Positions 14,627-22,782 of a stretch of 29,827 nt of DNA are shown one piece after another (position 1 is the first letter of the stretch; the number at the start of each line of letters is the position of its first letter). Origin of the DNA: JAYEID01 sp964581885 (GTDB taxonomy: Bacteria; Patescibacteriota; WWE3; JAUXAW01; JAYEID01); the NCBI GenBank assembly GCA_964581885.1, contig CAZOPS010000005.1, positions 1 to 29,827 of the forward strand, in the 5' to 3' direction. Made by a program: the position numbers and the translations under genes. The notes under the pieces were generated by a model. It searched no databases and was not told where the DNA came from. It saw only the letters and a list, made by a program, of their open reading frames with translations.

Positions 14627-15694
14627 ATGGCCAAGAGTAACGAAGGTAAAAAAGATGGTGCAAAAAAAGCATTGAATACAGCAATCAAGGGGATTGAATC
14701 TCAGTTTGGAAAAGGTTCTATAATGAGATTGGGAGATGCTGGTCCTGTGGAAGGTGTAGATGTTATTTCTACTGGTTGTATTTCCCTAGATTTAGCATTG
14801 GGCGTGGGGGGCGTGCCCCGCGGTCGGGTTGTGGAGATTTTTGGTCCTGAAGGGTGTGGAAAGACAACTTTAGCTCTTCATATTGTGGCAGAAGCACAGC
14901 GAGCAGGCGGCGACGCGGCTTTTGTAGATGCGGAGCATGCTTTAGATCCTGTGTACGCACAGGAGTTGGGTGTAAATGTAGATGATTTGCTTGTTTCTCA
15001 ACCCGATACGGGGGAGCAAGCTTTGGAAATTACAGAAAAATTGGTGCGCTCTGGAGCATTGGATGTAGTGGTTATTGATTCAGTAGCTGCTTTAGTGCCA
15101 AGAGCGGAAATTGAGGGAGAAATGGGGGATCAGCACGTAGGGTTGCAGGCGCGTCTTATGAGTCAGGCTCTTCGAAAGCTAGCAGGGGCTATTTCTAAAT
15201 CAAAAACAACAGCAGCTTTTATTAACCAACTTCGGATGAAGATTGGTGTTATGTTTGGCAATCCAGAGACCACTCCGGGTGGTAGGGCTCTTAAATTTTA
15301 TTCTACTGTGCGGATGGATATGCGGTCTCGGGGTAAGATTAGTGATGGGGACAAGGATATTGGGAGGAAAGTCCGAGTTAAAGTAGTAAAGAATAAGGTT
15401 GCCCCGCCCTTCAGGACGGCAGAGTTTGAAATATTATATGGTAAAGGAATCTCGAAAGAAGGCGCCTTGCTGAATGTTGCTACTGATATGGATATTATTG
15501 AGCGCGCAGGTTCTTGGTATTCTTACGGGGAAGAAAAATTAGGTCAAGGCGCACAAGCTGCGTCGGGATTTCTCCGTGAGAACCCGAAACTAACAGCCGA
15601 AGTTGAGAAAAAGGTCAAATTAAAAGCTAAGGAGGAAGGATTACCCATTGAGGTTGGAACGGGAGAAGAGGGCGAGGAAGAGAGCGCCTCGTAG
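14627..15694 (+). CDS. recA: Recombinase RecA
   Basis: A 355-residue ATP-dependent strand-exchange protein for homologous recombination and the DNA damage response. Seen: KALNTAIKGIESQFGKGSIMRLGD, Walker A GPEGCGKTTLALH (usually GPESSGKTT), Walker B VVVIDSVAALVP, loop 1 EIEGEMGDQHVGLQARLMSQALRKL, loop 2 region INQLRMKIGVMFGNPETTPGGRALKFY (usually INQIREK), and an acidic C-terminal tail. A start at TTG 14522 would add 35 residues that are not RecA-like and run through the upstream repeat, so ATG 14627 is chosen; it also has the window's typical promoter spacing. recX follows after 40 nt. Confidence 0.97.
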   Translation: MAKSNEGKKDGAKKALNTAIKGIESQFGKGSIMRLGDAGPVEGVDVISTGCISLDLALGVGGVPRGRVVEIFGPEGCGKTTLALHIVAEAQRAGGDAAFVDAEHALDPVYAQELGVNVDDLLVSQPDTGEQALEITEKLVRSGALDVVVIDSVAALVPRAEIEGEMGDQHVGLQARLMSQALRKLAGAISKSKTTAAFINQLRMKIGVMFGNPETTPGGRALKFYSTVRMDMRSRGKISDGDKDIGRKVRVKVVKNKVAPPFRTAEFEILYGKGISKEGALLNVATDMDIIERAGSWYSYGEEKLGQGAQAASGFLRENPKLTAEVEKKVKLKAKEEGLPIEVGTGEEGEEESAS

Positions 15695-15734
15695 CCCTAG
15701 CCTTAGGTTTGTAGCTTTTTCCCCTAGATTCTTT

Positions 15735-16379
15735 ATGGCCACCATCACTGCAGTTAAGCCGCAAAAACGATCTGGTCGCTATAATATTTATATAGACGGC
15801 GATTTTGCGTTTGGTGTTAGTGAAGAGGTTGTGCTGAGGCACAATTTAAAGGAGGGAAAGAACCTTTCTTTGAAGGATGTCGAGAATTTGACTTACGAAG
15901 ATAGTGTGGAAAAGCTGGTGGAGAAGTCTTTGCGTTTTCTTTCCTATCGTCCCCGTGCCGAGCAGGAGATAAGAAATAATCTTTGGAAACACATAAAGAA
16001 GGGCAGTGTAGATTTTAAAGCAGATCCCAAATTGGTAGTTAATAAAGTTATTAAAAAATTGAGAGGTTTGGACTTGGTGGATGATGAGGGGTTTTCTAAT
16101 TGGTGGGTTGATCAGCGGATTACATTTAAACCGCGAGGAAAGTTGCTTTTGCGAAAAGAGTTGTTTGAAAAGGGTGTAAGTTCAGAAGTAATAGACAAAG
16201 TCCTTGCTGGTTACGGTGAAGAAGATGAGTTGGAGTGGGCTCGGAAACTTTATACTAAAAGAAAAACACGTTATAGTGATTTGGAACCCCAGGAGAGAAG
16301 AAAAAGATTATCTGCGTTACTTTCTCGTCGGGGGTTTTCGTGGGATATTATAAACCAGGTCTTGGACTTAGATCCTTAA
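15735..16379 (+). CDS. recX: Regulatory protein RecX
   Basis: A 214-residue alpha-helical protein of the RecX family, which binds and modulates RecA filaments. Typical patterns: MATITAVKPQKRSGRYNIYIDGDFAFGVSEEVVLRHNL, then YEDSVEKLVEKSLRFLSYRPRAEQEIRNNL, VVNKVIKKLRGLDLVDDEGFSNWWVDQR, and RKRLSALLSRRGFSWDIINQVL at the end, covering the three-helix repeats. Placement right after recA is the usual arrangement. The longer reading frame from 15648 overlaps recA and adds an arginine-rich non-family stretch, so ATG 15735 is preferred. Confidence 0.93.
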   Translation: MATITAVKPQKRSGRYNIYIDGDFAFGVSEEVVLRHNLKEGKNLSLKDVENLTYEDSVEKLVEKSLRFLSYRPRAEQEIRNNLWKHIKKGSVDFKADPKLVVNKVIKKLRGLDLVDDEGFSNWWVDQRITFKPRGKLLLRKELFEKGVSSEVIDKVLAGYGEEDELEWARKLYTKRKTRYSDLEPQERRKRLSALLSRRGFSWDIINQVLDLDP

Positions 16380-16388
16380 GTGCTAACG

Positions 16389-16418
16389 TTGACGCGCTTG
16401 GGTTAGGTGTACTATAGT
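16389..16418 (+). promoter_or_regulatory. Sigma70-type promoter of rny
   Basis: TTGACG (16389-16394) and TATAGT (16413-16418) are separated by 18 bp. The leader is about 55-60 nt and ends in a full Shine-Dalgarno sequence, unlike the leaderless genes nearby. Confidence 0.6.
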
Positions 16419-16469
16419 GGTAGTTAGAATTTATTGATTGCTTTTTAATTTATGGGAAAAATATCCTTG

Positions 16470-16477
16470 AAAGGAGG
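16470..16477 (+). promoter_or_regulatory. Shine-Dalgarno sequence of rny
   Basis: AAAGGAGG ends 5 nt before the ATG at 16483. Confidence 0.8.
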
Positions 16478-16482
16478 ACAGA

Positions 16483-17970
16483 ATGATTTTGACTTCGTTT
16501 CTTCTTGGCCTTGCAGCTGCAGGTGTTGTTAGTGCCGCTATTTTCTATTTTATTCAGCAAAAAAAGAGAAGAACAAGTGATGAAGGTAGTGCTGTAAGTG
16601 AGGAACAAGTTTCTAAGGTTTTGGAGGATGCAAAGAGCAGGGCAGAAGAATTTTTGGAGGCTGCCCGGGAAGAAGCGCGGGAATTGAAGAGTAACTTGTT
16701 GCAGGAGGAGAAAAGGTTAGCGGAGAAGGAAGAGCGGTTACGAGATCGTGAGAAAGATTTGAGAGATCGGGAAGAGGGAGTGCAGAGAGCGGAGAGCAAG
16801 TTAGAAAAGGATCGACAACGGTTAGCGCAAGAATTTGAAAAAAGAGCGTCACTTACTAAGAGGGAGGCGAAGAAACTCTTGTTGAAGAAATTAGAGAAAG
16901 ATTTGGTTTCGGAAAAAGCTCGGATAATAAAAGAGGCACGGGAGCAGGCAAAGTTAGAAGCAGAGGACAAGGCACGTGAAATCTTAGTTTCAGCAATGGA
17001 AAGTGCTGCTACAGATTATGTACCGGAAACAACTGTTTCAAAGGTTGAACTCCCCAGTGAAAGCATGAAGGGAAGAATAATTGGTAAGGAAGGCAGGAAT
17101 ATCCGCGCCTTTGAGCGTGTGGCTAGTGTGGATGTTGAAATTGATGAAACACCAAAAGAGGTGCGTATTTCCTCCTTTGATCCTGTTCGGCGGGAAATTG
17201 CAAAGAAGTCTTTAGAGAGCTTAATTGCGGATGGTCGAATTCAACCAGCGAGGATTGAAGAAACTGTGAAGAGAGTGCGCCAAGCATTGGATCGTGAGTT
17301 GCGAAAAACAGGGAAAGACTTGGCTTATAAGGCAGGAGTTACTCAGCTTCCAGCAGACATATTGGCCTTGTTGGGGAAGTTGAGGTATCGGACCTCTTAT
17401 GGACAAAACCAGGCCAAGCATACGTTAGAAGTGGTGAATTTGGGAAAAGCTTTAGCACGGGAGACTGGAGCTCGCGAGGACTTGGTTGCTAAGGCGGCAT
17501 TGCTTCATGATATTGGTAAGGTTAAAACAGTAGAAGAAGGTGCTGGATCTCACGTTGAGTTGGGGAAGAAGATATTGAAAACACACGGTTTTTCGGAGGA
17601 ACTGATTCACACTGCAATGGCGCATCACCGTGATGAACCTTTCCAGAATTTGGAAGCGGCTTTGGTTTATATTGCGGATGCTATTTCAGGAGCCCGTCCT
17701 GGAGCTAGGTTGGAGGATTACGATACTTATATTGAACGTATTGAGAAATTGGAGCAAACGGCAAAGGAATTTGAAGGGGTTAAGGAAGCATTTGCCATAT
17801 CTGCAGGGCGTGAAGTTAGAGTATTAGTGGAACCGGAGCAGATATCGGATAAGGAAGCTGTAGTGCTTGCTCATAATATCGCTGAGAAATTTGAGGACGA
17901 AGCGACTTATCCCGGGACAGTTAAGGTGAATGTGATTAGGGAATTGAGGGCAAGTGATATTGCAAAGTAA
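16483..17970 (+). CDS. rny: Ribonuclease Y
   Basis: A 495-residue membrane-anchored endoribonuclease that starts mRNA decay in many Gram-positive-type bacteria. In order: N-terminal membrane segment (about 3-23), a long charged coiled coil (about 35-170), a KH RNA-binding domain (about 190-255, GRIIGKEGRNIRAFERVASVDVEIDETP), and an HD phosphohydrolase domain with His342-Asp343 in LLHDIGK and the following AMAHHRDEP. The C-terminal LVEPEQISDKEAVVLAHNIAEKFE...YPGTVKVNVIRELRASDIAK is family-typical. It is slightly shorter than the usual 515-520 residues. It is followed by a YmdB-like gene, a neighbour pair also known in Firmicutes. Confidence 0.97.
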   Translation: MILTSFLLGLAAAGVVSAAIFYFIQQKKRRTSDEGSAVSEEQVSKVLEDAKSRAEEFLEAAREEARELKSNLLQEEKRLAEKEERLRDREKDLRDREEGVQRAESKLEKDRQRLAQEFEKRASLTKREAKKLLLKKLEKDLVSEKARIIKEAREQAKLEAEDKAREILVSAMESAATDYVPETTVSKVELPSESMKGRIIGKEGRNIRAFERVASVDVEIDETPKEVRISSFDPVRREIAKKSLESLIADGRIQPARIEETVKRVRQALDRELRKTGKDLAYKAGVTQLPADILALLGKLRYRTSYGQNQAKHTLEVVNLGKALARETGAREDLVAKAALLHDIGKVKTVEEGAGSHVELGKKILKTHGFSEELIHTAMAHHRDEPFQNLEAALVYIADAISGARPGARLEDYDTYIERIEKLEQTAKEFEGVKEAFAISAGREVRVLVEPEQISDKEAVVLAHNIAEKFEDEATYPGTVKVNVIRELRASDIAK

Positions 17971-18069
17971 AGGGAGTTTAGGCAATTTTTAAGATTTGAT
18001 TGTAGTTTAATGTGGTGGCAAAGAGGTGTTGAAGTATAGTAGAGTGAGGGAAATTCCTACCTAAAAAGA

Positions 18070-18867
18070 ATGCGTATTTTGTTCCTTGGAGACATTGTTT
18101 CTCGTTTAGGCCGTGAGGTGGTAAGGAAATCCTTGCCAAAATTGCGGAAAGCTGATAATGTGGACCTTGCTATAGGTAATGTTGATAATTTGGCGGGGGG
18201 ACGGGGTGCAACTAAAGAAACGGTAGAAGAAGTCCTTTCTTACGGGCTAGACTTTTGTACTTCTGGTGATCACGTTTTTGACATTGATGCTTTCCGTGGC
18301 GAAATTGGAGAATTGCCAGTGTTGCGCCCAGCCAATTACCCTGAGGATATTCCGGGAAAGGGTTACGAAATTTTAGATTTTGGGTCACAACGAGTTTTGT
18401 TAATTAATCTATTAGGTTTAAGCATTAGTGGAGAGAACATAAACTGCCCCTTTAGGATTGCGGACGCAATTATTTCTAAGTATAGCAGGGAAGTAACGGC
18501 GACCATAGTTGATTTCCATGCTGAAAACACATCGGAGCGCCGTGCTTTCGGCTTTTACTTGGATGGTCGAGTTTCCGCTGTTCTTGGAACTCACTCTCAT
18601 ATTCCAACTGCTGATGCGCAGATTCTGCCCCAAGGAAGTGCTTATGTTAGTGATGTTGGAATGTGTGGTCCTTTGCATTCTGTTCTGGGTGTAGAGAAGG
18701 AAATAATTATTGAGCGCTTTAAATATCCGTATCAACGTAGGTTTGAATGGGTGAAGCAGGGTGCTGCCAAGTTGAATTCTGTACTGGTTGAGGTCGGTGA
18801 AGATGGTTTGGCTAGAAAGATAGAGCGGCGGGACAAGGTTTTATTAAAGGAGAACTCAAGATATTAA
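18070..18867 (+). CDS. ymdB: YmdB-family metallophosphodiesterase
   Basis: A 265-residue protein of the YmdB / TIGR00282 calcineurin-like family, a di-iron phosphodiesterase acting on 2',3'-cyclic nucleotides in Bacillus. Seen: GDIVSRLGREVV (Asp8), GNVDNLAGGRG (Asp39, Asn40), CTSGDHVFD (Asp67), DFHAENTSER, and GTHSHIPTADAQILP with the two histidines. In the B. subtilis enzyme, as recalled, the ligands at 39 and 67 are Glu and Asn; here both are Asp. This is a conservative change, so activity is plausible but metal preference could differ. It follows rny by 99 nt with its own possible -10 (TATAGT, 18035-18040). Confidence 0.92.
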   Translation: MRILFLGDIVSRLGREVVRKSLPKLRKADNVDLAIGNVDNLAGGRGATKETVEEVLSYGLDFCTSGDHVFDIDAFRGEIGELPVLRPANYPEDIPGKGYEILDFGSQRVLLINLLGLSISGENINCPFRIADAIISKYSREVTATIVDFHAENTSERRAFGFYLDGRVSAVLGTHSHIPTADAQILPQGSAYVSDVGMCGPLHSVLGVEKEIIIERFKYPYQRRFEWVKQGAAKLNSVLVEVGEDGLARKIERRDKVLLKENSRY

Positions 18868-18897
18868 ATGTTTTTTAGAAGTAGTCCTCTTTATTTG

Positions 18898-18909
18898 AAA
18901 GGGGGTGAT
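18898..18909 (+). promoter_or_regulatory. Long Shine-Dalgarno sequence deciding the HU start
   Basis: AAAGGGGGTGAT lies 5 nt before GTG 18915. The nearby ATG at 18910 is in another frame and hits TGA after two codons, so GTG is the start. Confidence 0.75.
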
Positions 18910-18914
18910 ATGAA

Positions 18915-19190
18915 GTGACTAAGACAGAACTCCGAGAAGCATTGGCATCGCGCTTGGACTTTACCAAGGCAGATGCGAAACGTGCTGTTGACGGCACGCT
19001 CGAAATTATTGAGGAATCCCTCGCTAAGGGTGAGAAAGTTACCCTTACTGGATTCGGTACTTTCGAGGTTCGCCATCGAAAGGCACGAATGGGGAGGAAT
19101 CCTCAGACTGGAGCACCTTTGCACATTCCTGCTACTGATTACCCAGCATTCCGCGCTGGTAAAAGTCTTAAGGAAGCAGTGAAGGAGTAA
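18915..19190 (+). CDS. hup: HU-family DNA-binding protein
   Basis: A 91-residue nucleoid protein of the HU/IHF family that binds and bends DNA without strong sequence preference. Family marks: MTKTELREALASRLDFTKADAKRAVDGTLEIIEESLAKGEKVTLTGFGTFEVRHRKARMGRNPQTG, with the GFGTF turn and the RNPQTG tip of the DNA-binding beta arm. Length is normal (about 90). It starts with GTG, supported by a near-perfect extended Shine-Dalgarno sequence, and is followed by a strong terminator, so it is the last gene of its transcript and probably highly expressed. Confidence 0.97.
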   Translation: MTKTELREALASRLDFTKADAKRAVDGTLEIIEESLAKGEKVTLTGFGTFEVRHRKARMGRNPQTGAPLHIPATDYPAFRAGKSLKEAVKE

Positions 19191-19225
19191 TGACCTTGGT
19201 GCTTCAATCTTAGTTTTATACTAAG

Positions 19226-19260
19226 TAAACTACCCCCGCTCAGCGGGGGTTAGTTTTTTT
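19226..19260 (+). terminator. Rho-independent terminator after HU
   Basis: ACCCCCGC-TCA-GCGGGGGT forms an 8-bp GC-rich stem (19232-19250). Flanking AAACT/AGTTT can extend it past a small bulge, and it ends in TTTTTTT. Confidence 0.92.
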
Positions 19261-19262
19261 AG

Positions 19263-19271
19263 TGATAAAAT
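19263..19271 (+). promoter_or_regulatory. Extended -10 box (TGA-TAAAAT) of miaB
   Basis: TG at 19263-19264 and TAAAAT at 19266-19271 are followed by 11 nt and then the ATG at 19283. The predicted leader is about 5 nt. The promoter abuts the HU terminator. Confidence 0.6.
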
Positions 19272-19282
19272 AGGGATTATCT

Positions 19283-20431
19283 ATGAAAGGGAACAAAAAA
19301 TATTACATATTTACTTATGGTTGCCAAATGAATGTCGCTGATTCTATTTGGCTAGAGAGGGTTTTTTCTGAATGTGGTTATGAGAAGGCCCCTTCTTACA
19401 AGGATGCCGATGTTATACTGATTAATTCATGTTCAGTTCGCCAGGCAGCAGAAGATAAGGTGTACGGGTTGGCGAAAAAAATTGAGAAGTGTGGTCAAGA
19501 GGGCGGAAAGCCGTTAGTGATTTTAACAGGGTGTATGGCTGGTTCGGCTTTGGGGGGGAGGAGGCGGCTCTCATTAAATCTTTTGCAGCGCCGAATGCCG
19601 TGGGTAGATTACTTTATAGCACCCGGAGAAGTTTTCCAGCAACTTCCTGAGATTTTGCTATCTGATAGATCTAGTTGTGAGCAAGTTCAGAATGCCTTGG
19701 GGCATCCTGGCGCGGTGGTTTTTGAGAGTAGTGGAGAGAAGGAAGCCTACATTCCTGTGATGCGAGGTTGTGATAACTTTTGTTCTTATTGTGCAGTTCC
19801 TTTCGGCCGCGGTTCGGAAGCTTCGCGCCCTGTGGAAACCATCCTTTCAGAGGTGGAGGATTTGGTAAAGAGCGGTATTACCAGAGTGACTCTTTTGGGC
19901 CAAAATATAAATTCGTATGGTAAAGATTTCGAAGATAGGCGCAGTAAGCACCCTTTTTCCGAACTGCTGCAGCGTTTGAATTCTTTGAAAGGTTTGGAAG
20001 AAATTTGGTTTATTACGCCCAATCCTTGGGATTTCTCAGATGATTTAATTGATGCACTTGCCTTTGACAAGGTTCGAAAATATTTGCATCTTCCTCTCCA
20101 ATCTGGCGATAATCAAATCCTGCAAAAGATGAACCGTCCTTACACTGCTGAAGATTACATTAATTTGGTTGAGAGGATAAAGGAGAAGGTGCCTGATGTA
20201 AAGTTGGGCACGGATCTTATTGTTGGGTTTCCGGGGGAAACTGAAGAACAATTTCAAAATACGGTAGAGGTGGTGAAAACAGTTGGGTTTGACGGCGCTT
20301 ATATTGCTATGTACTCACCGCGACCAGGTACAGCAGCAGCAAAATCGTATCCTGATGATGTTCCTCAGTGTGAAAAAAGGAGAAGGCACGCAGTGCTCAC
20401 TCGGGTAGTGGAAGAATCTGTGAATAAATAA
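19283..20431 (+). CDS. miaB: MiaB-like tRNA methylthiotransferase without TRAM domain
   Basis: A 382-residue radical SAM enzyme of the MiaB family, which adds the 2-methylthio group to i6A37 of tRNAs. The N-terminal UPF0004 domain has its three cluster cysteines (YGCQMN Cys14, NSCSVR Cys50, TGCMAG about 84). The radical SAM motif GCDNFCSYCAVPFGRGSEASRP carries CxxxCxxC. LLGQNINSYG, HLPLQSGDNQILQKMNRPYTAEDY and TDLIVGFPGETEEQF follow as in MiaB. The protein stops at about the point where a C-terminal TRAM RNA-binding domain should begin; the family is usually about 440 residues. miaA lies 1.3 kb downstream, which supports MiaB over RimO or MtaB. Confidence 0.9.
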   Translation: MKGNKKYYIFTYGCQMNVADSIWLERVFSECGYEKAPSYKDADVILINSCSVRQAAEDKVYGLAKKIEKCGQEGGKPLVILTGCMAGSALGGRRRLSLNLLQRRMPWVDYFIAPGEVFQQLPEILLSDRSSCEQVQNALGHPGAVVFESSGEKEAYIPVMRGCDNFCSYCAVPFGRGSEASRPVETILSEVEDLVKSGITRVTLLGQNINSYGKDFEDRRSKHPFSELLQRLNSLKGLEEIWFITPNPWDFSDDLIDALAFDKVRKYLHLPLQSGDNQILQKMNRPYTAEDYINLVERIKEKVPDVKLGTDLIVGFPGETEEQFQNTVEVVKTVGFDGAYIAMYSPRPGTAAAKSYPDDVPQCEKRRRHAVLTRVVEESVNK

Positions 20432-20461
20432 GTGAGCGGAGTTTTAGGTGCGGGTTGGTCT

Positions 20462-20490
20462 TTGATCAGCTGGAAAATTGGTGTTAATGT
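20462..20490 (+). promoter_or_regulatory. Promoter of the DUF5667-like gene
   Basis: TTGATC (20462-20467) and TAATGT (20485-20490, with TG at 20482-20483) are separated by 17 bp. The leader is about 12 nt to the GTG at 20509 and carries AAGG. Confidence 0.5.
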
Positions 20491-20508
20491 TGAAAGCAAG
20501 GTAACTTC

Positions 20509-20946
20509 GTGGAAATCATGGAATTGCGCCAGAAATTGTTAAAAATTTTAAATACAGTTTTGTTGGGGTTGATGATTTTTTTTGCTCTAGTTGCGGTAGG
20601 GGTGTTGGTTTCTTCTACTTCCCTTCCTGGCGATAATACCTATCCGCTAAAGATTAGCCTAGAAAATATGGCTATCTTTGTTTTACAAGCGCACCCTCCC
20701 AGCGAAATGGAGCTCCGCCTGATAGTTCTGAATAGGCGGTACCAAGAGGCCCGTGAATTGCTAGAAGAAGAGGGTTCGGGACGCGGCTATAAATACTTTT
20801 CCGATGCGGCAGCTGCTACCCAAAGAGCTGTGCTTGGAGTTGAGGATGAACACCTTCGTGCACGATATAGAGAGGAGCTTGCCGAACATCTCCGTCGCTA
20901 TAATTCTGAGTTAGAATACCTTATTCATCAGTTGGAGACTCCCTAA
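20509..20946 (+). CDS. Membrane-anchored DUF5667-like protein
   Basis: A 145-residue protein with one membrane segment (about 15-37) followed by SSTSLPGDNTYPLKISLENMAIFVLQAHPPSEMELRLIVLNRRYQEARELLEE, the pattern of the DUF5667 family (SLPGDxLYPLK plus amphipathic helices) in Gram-positive-type bacteria. The rest is predicted helical, with a Tyr/Arg-rich end. The function is unknown; an envelope or anti-sigma-like role has been considered for such proteins but is not shown here. The start could be GTG 20509 (AAGG 7 nt upstream) or ATG 20518 (3 residues shorter). Confidence 0.75.
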   Translation: MEIMELRQKLLKILNTVLLGLMIFFALVAVGVLVSSTSLPGDNTYPLKISLENMAIFVLQAHPPSEMELRLIVLNRRYQEARELLEEEGSGRGYKYFSDAAAATQRAVLGVEDEHLRARYREELAEHLRRYNSELEYLIHQLETP

Positions 20947-21002
20947 TACTCCTTACTCCTATTTTTTTGTCTTTGTTTTTTCCTGCGAAGAAATGATGAA
21001 TC

Positions 21003-21011
21003 TGCTATAAT
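21003..21011 (+). promoter_or_regulatory. Extended -10 box (TGC-TATAAT) with a long leader before the YkuK-like gene
   Basis: The hexamer is a perfect consensus. Transcription would start near 21018, giving a leader of about 128 nt, the longest in the window apart from rnpB. The leader includes a 10-bp inverted repeat (AAATTTTCCA 21051-21060 with TGGAAAATTT 21114-21123) that runs into a T tract. Confidence 0.6.
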
Positions 21012-21145
21012 ATAGGTGCTGTAGCAATTGTTTAGAGTTGTTACAAGTGCAAATTTTCCAGTAGAAAGCTTCTGCTTTTCCCTTTTTCCTGCTTTTTAGA
21101 AACTCAGCTTAATTGGAAAATTTTTTAAGGTGTTATTAATTTATT

Positions 21146-21646
21146 ATGTCTGACAGAAATGCTGTAAGAAAAGCTGTGTATCACAGTCCAACTTTGGGAG
21201 AACTGCAATTGGGTGCGGTTATTGCAAGGATTAAGGAATTTATGAATGTTCGGCCCGAGGCTAGGTACCGCCTAATAATTGGTACTGATTCTGCTGGTGT
21301 TAACCACTCCCATGTGGATTTAGTTACTGCTCTTGTTGTTCATAGAATTGGTGGGGGCGGTATTTATTTTTGGAAGAAAAAAAACAAAAAAGTTCACAGT
21401 TTGAGGGAGCGGATATACTTAGAGGCAAATATTTCTCTAGAATTTGCTCAGTGTTTGCTTGATATTTTGCAGAAAGAAGATTTTTTGGACTACGATTTTG
21501 AAATCCATGTTGATATTGGGCAGGAAGGTGAAACTCGGGAAATGCTTAACGAAGTTGTTGGTATGATTCGTGGAAGTGGTTTTGATGTAAAGACAAAGCC
21601 AGCTTCTTACGGAGCTTCTTCAGTGGCTGATCGTCATGCTTCCTAA
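21146..21646 (+). CDS. YkuK-like (DUF458) RNase H-fold protein
   Basis: A 166-residue protein of the DUF458/YkuK family, which has a predicted RNase H-like fold. Typical blocks: YRLIIGTDSAGVNHSHVDLVTALVVHRIGGGGIYFW (Asp in GTDS), the helical ERIYLEANISLEFAQCLLDIL, and the C-terminal IHVDIGQEGETREMLNEVVGMIRGSGFDVKTKPASYGASSVADRHA. Acidic residues in GTDS, HVDIG and VADRH could form a metal site by analogy with RNase H. The biological role is not established. It stands alone between a long leader and a terminator-like hairpin. Confidence 0.88.
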   Translation: MSDRNAVRKAVYHSPTLGELQLGAVIARIKEFMNVRPEARYRLIIGTDSAGVNHSHVDLVTALVVHRIGGGGIYFWKKKNKKVHSLRERIYLEANISLEFAQCLLDILQKEDFLDYDFEIHVDIGQEGETREMLNEVVGMIRGSGFDVKTKPASYGASSVADRHAS

Positions 21647-21675
21647 GCCCTTTTGTTTAGGGGTTGCTTTTTTTC
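21644..21675 (+). terminator. Terminator-like hairpin after the YkuK-like gene
   Basis: AAGC-CCT...AGG-GGTT-GCTT (21645-21670) can fold with a small bulge and is followed by a run of T. It begins within the stop codon. Confidence 0.55.
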
Positions 21676-21768
21676 TGGTATTCTCTAATTAGCCAATGTC
21701 ACAGTGAGTGATGCGGGGAGCGGACGCTGGAAGTGTTCTTGTGGCGCATTTAGCTTTATATTAAGTTA

Positions 21769-22770
21769 ATGAACTTGGAAAATAATCGACATAAAACAGT
21801 AGTTATATGCGGCCCGACTGCTACAGGAAAAACTTCCTTGGGGGTGAAACTTTGCCAACCCTCTATTAGCGGGTTTGCGGGTGAGATTATCTCAGTAGAT
21901 TCTCGGCAAATTTACAAGGGCATGGACATTGGAACTGGTAAACAAATTGTGAGTGAGCGCTACAAGGCAAAAAAGGAAGATGGTTATTGGGATGTTGAAG
22001 ATAGGGAAACGGAAGAAGTTGTAAGAATCCATCTTTATGATTTTATTCGGCCTTCTGAAGAGATAAATGCGGTACAGTTTGCGCAGGTTGCTGCTTCAAG
22101 AATGGAAAGAGTATGGGCACGAGATAAGATCCCCCTATTAGTTGGTGGGGCAGGTCTATATTTGGAAATTCTTCTGGGTAAGGTGGAGGTAGCAAAAGTT
22201 CCTCCTAACCCAGACTTGAGGGAGAATTTGGACAGCTTATCTAATAAGGAGCTATACCAGATTTTGAAAGAGCTAGACCCAGTGAGGGCAAGAACAATAG
22301 ATAAGAATAGCCCCCACCGGCTGATCCGAGCTATAGAGATCGCGCGAGAAGGAGGAAAACAGGATTCAGGTGCTGTGGAATTTCTTCCTGAGGATATTGA
22401 TGTTTTGTGGGTGGGATTAAATGCTCCGCGTAAGTTCTTGTACAAAAGAATCGATGAAAGGGTGGTTAGGATGATAGAACGAGGTCTTTTGCAAGAAGTT
22501 CAGGATTTAGTTCAAATGTATGGTTGGGAATGTCCTGCTGCAGATTCTATTGGGTACAAGGAATTTAAAGCTTATTTTGAGGGCGAGGCTAGTCTTGAGG
22601 ATTGTGTGCAGCGAGTGAAGTTTAATACTCATGCCTATGCCCGCCGCCAACTAACATGGTTTCGCAGAAATAAAAAAATAAATTGGTTTAATATAACAGA
22701 GCCAGACTTTGAACAAGAGGTAGAGGAGATGGTAAGATTCTACTTGAAGAAGAAATGTAATAACACTTGA
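21769..22770 (+). CDS. miaA: tRNA dimethylallyltransferase MiaA
   Basis: A 333-residue enzyme that transfers the dimethylallyl group to A37 of tRNAs reading UNN codons, the first step before MiaB. Seen: P-loop GPTATGKT (15-22), SVDSRQIYKGMDIGTGK, YDFIRPSEEINAVQFAQVA, LLVGGAGLYLEILLG (usually GGTGLY), SPHRLIRAIEI, and the C-terminal AADSIGYKEF with YARRQLTWFRR. Length is normal. A block around 60-85 (KAKKEDGYWDVEDRETEEVVRIHLYD) is longer than in E. coli. The start ATG has TATATT 6 nt upstream, compatible with a leaderless mRNA. Confidence 0.96.
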   Translation: MNLENNRHKTVVICGPTATGKTSLGVKLCQPSISGFAGEIISVDSRQIYKGMDIGTGKQIVSERYKAKKEDGYWDVEDRETEEVVRIHLYDFIRPSEEINAVQFAQVAASRMERVWARDKIPLLVGGAGLYLEILLGKVEVAKVPPNPDLRENLDSLSNKELYQILKELDPVRARTIDKNSPHRLIRAIEIAREGGKQDSGAVEFLPEDIDVLWVGLNAPRKFLYKRIDERVVRMIERGLLQEVQDLVQMYGWECPAADSIGYKEFKAYFEGEASLEDCVQRVKFNTHAYARRQLTWFRRNKKINWFNITEPDFEQEVEEMVRFYLKKKCNNT

Positions 22771-22782
22771 TTAGACTTACCT

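Noticed and set aside
16554..16970. Serine-rich minus-strand open frame
   Set aside because: It is the antisense shadow of the charged coiled coil of RNase Y.
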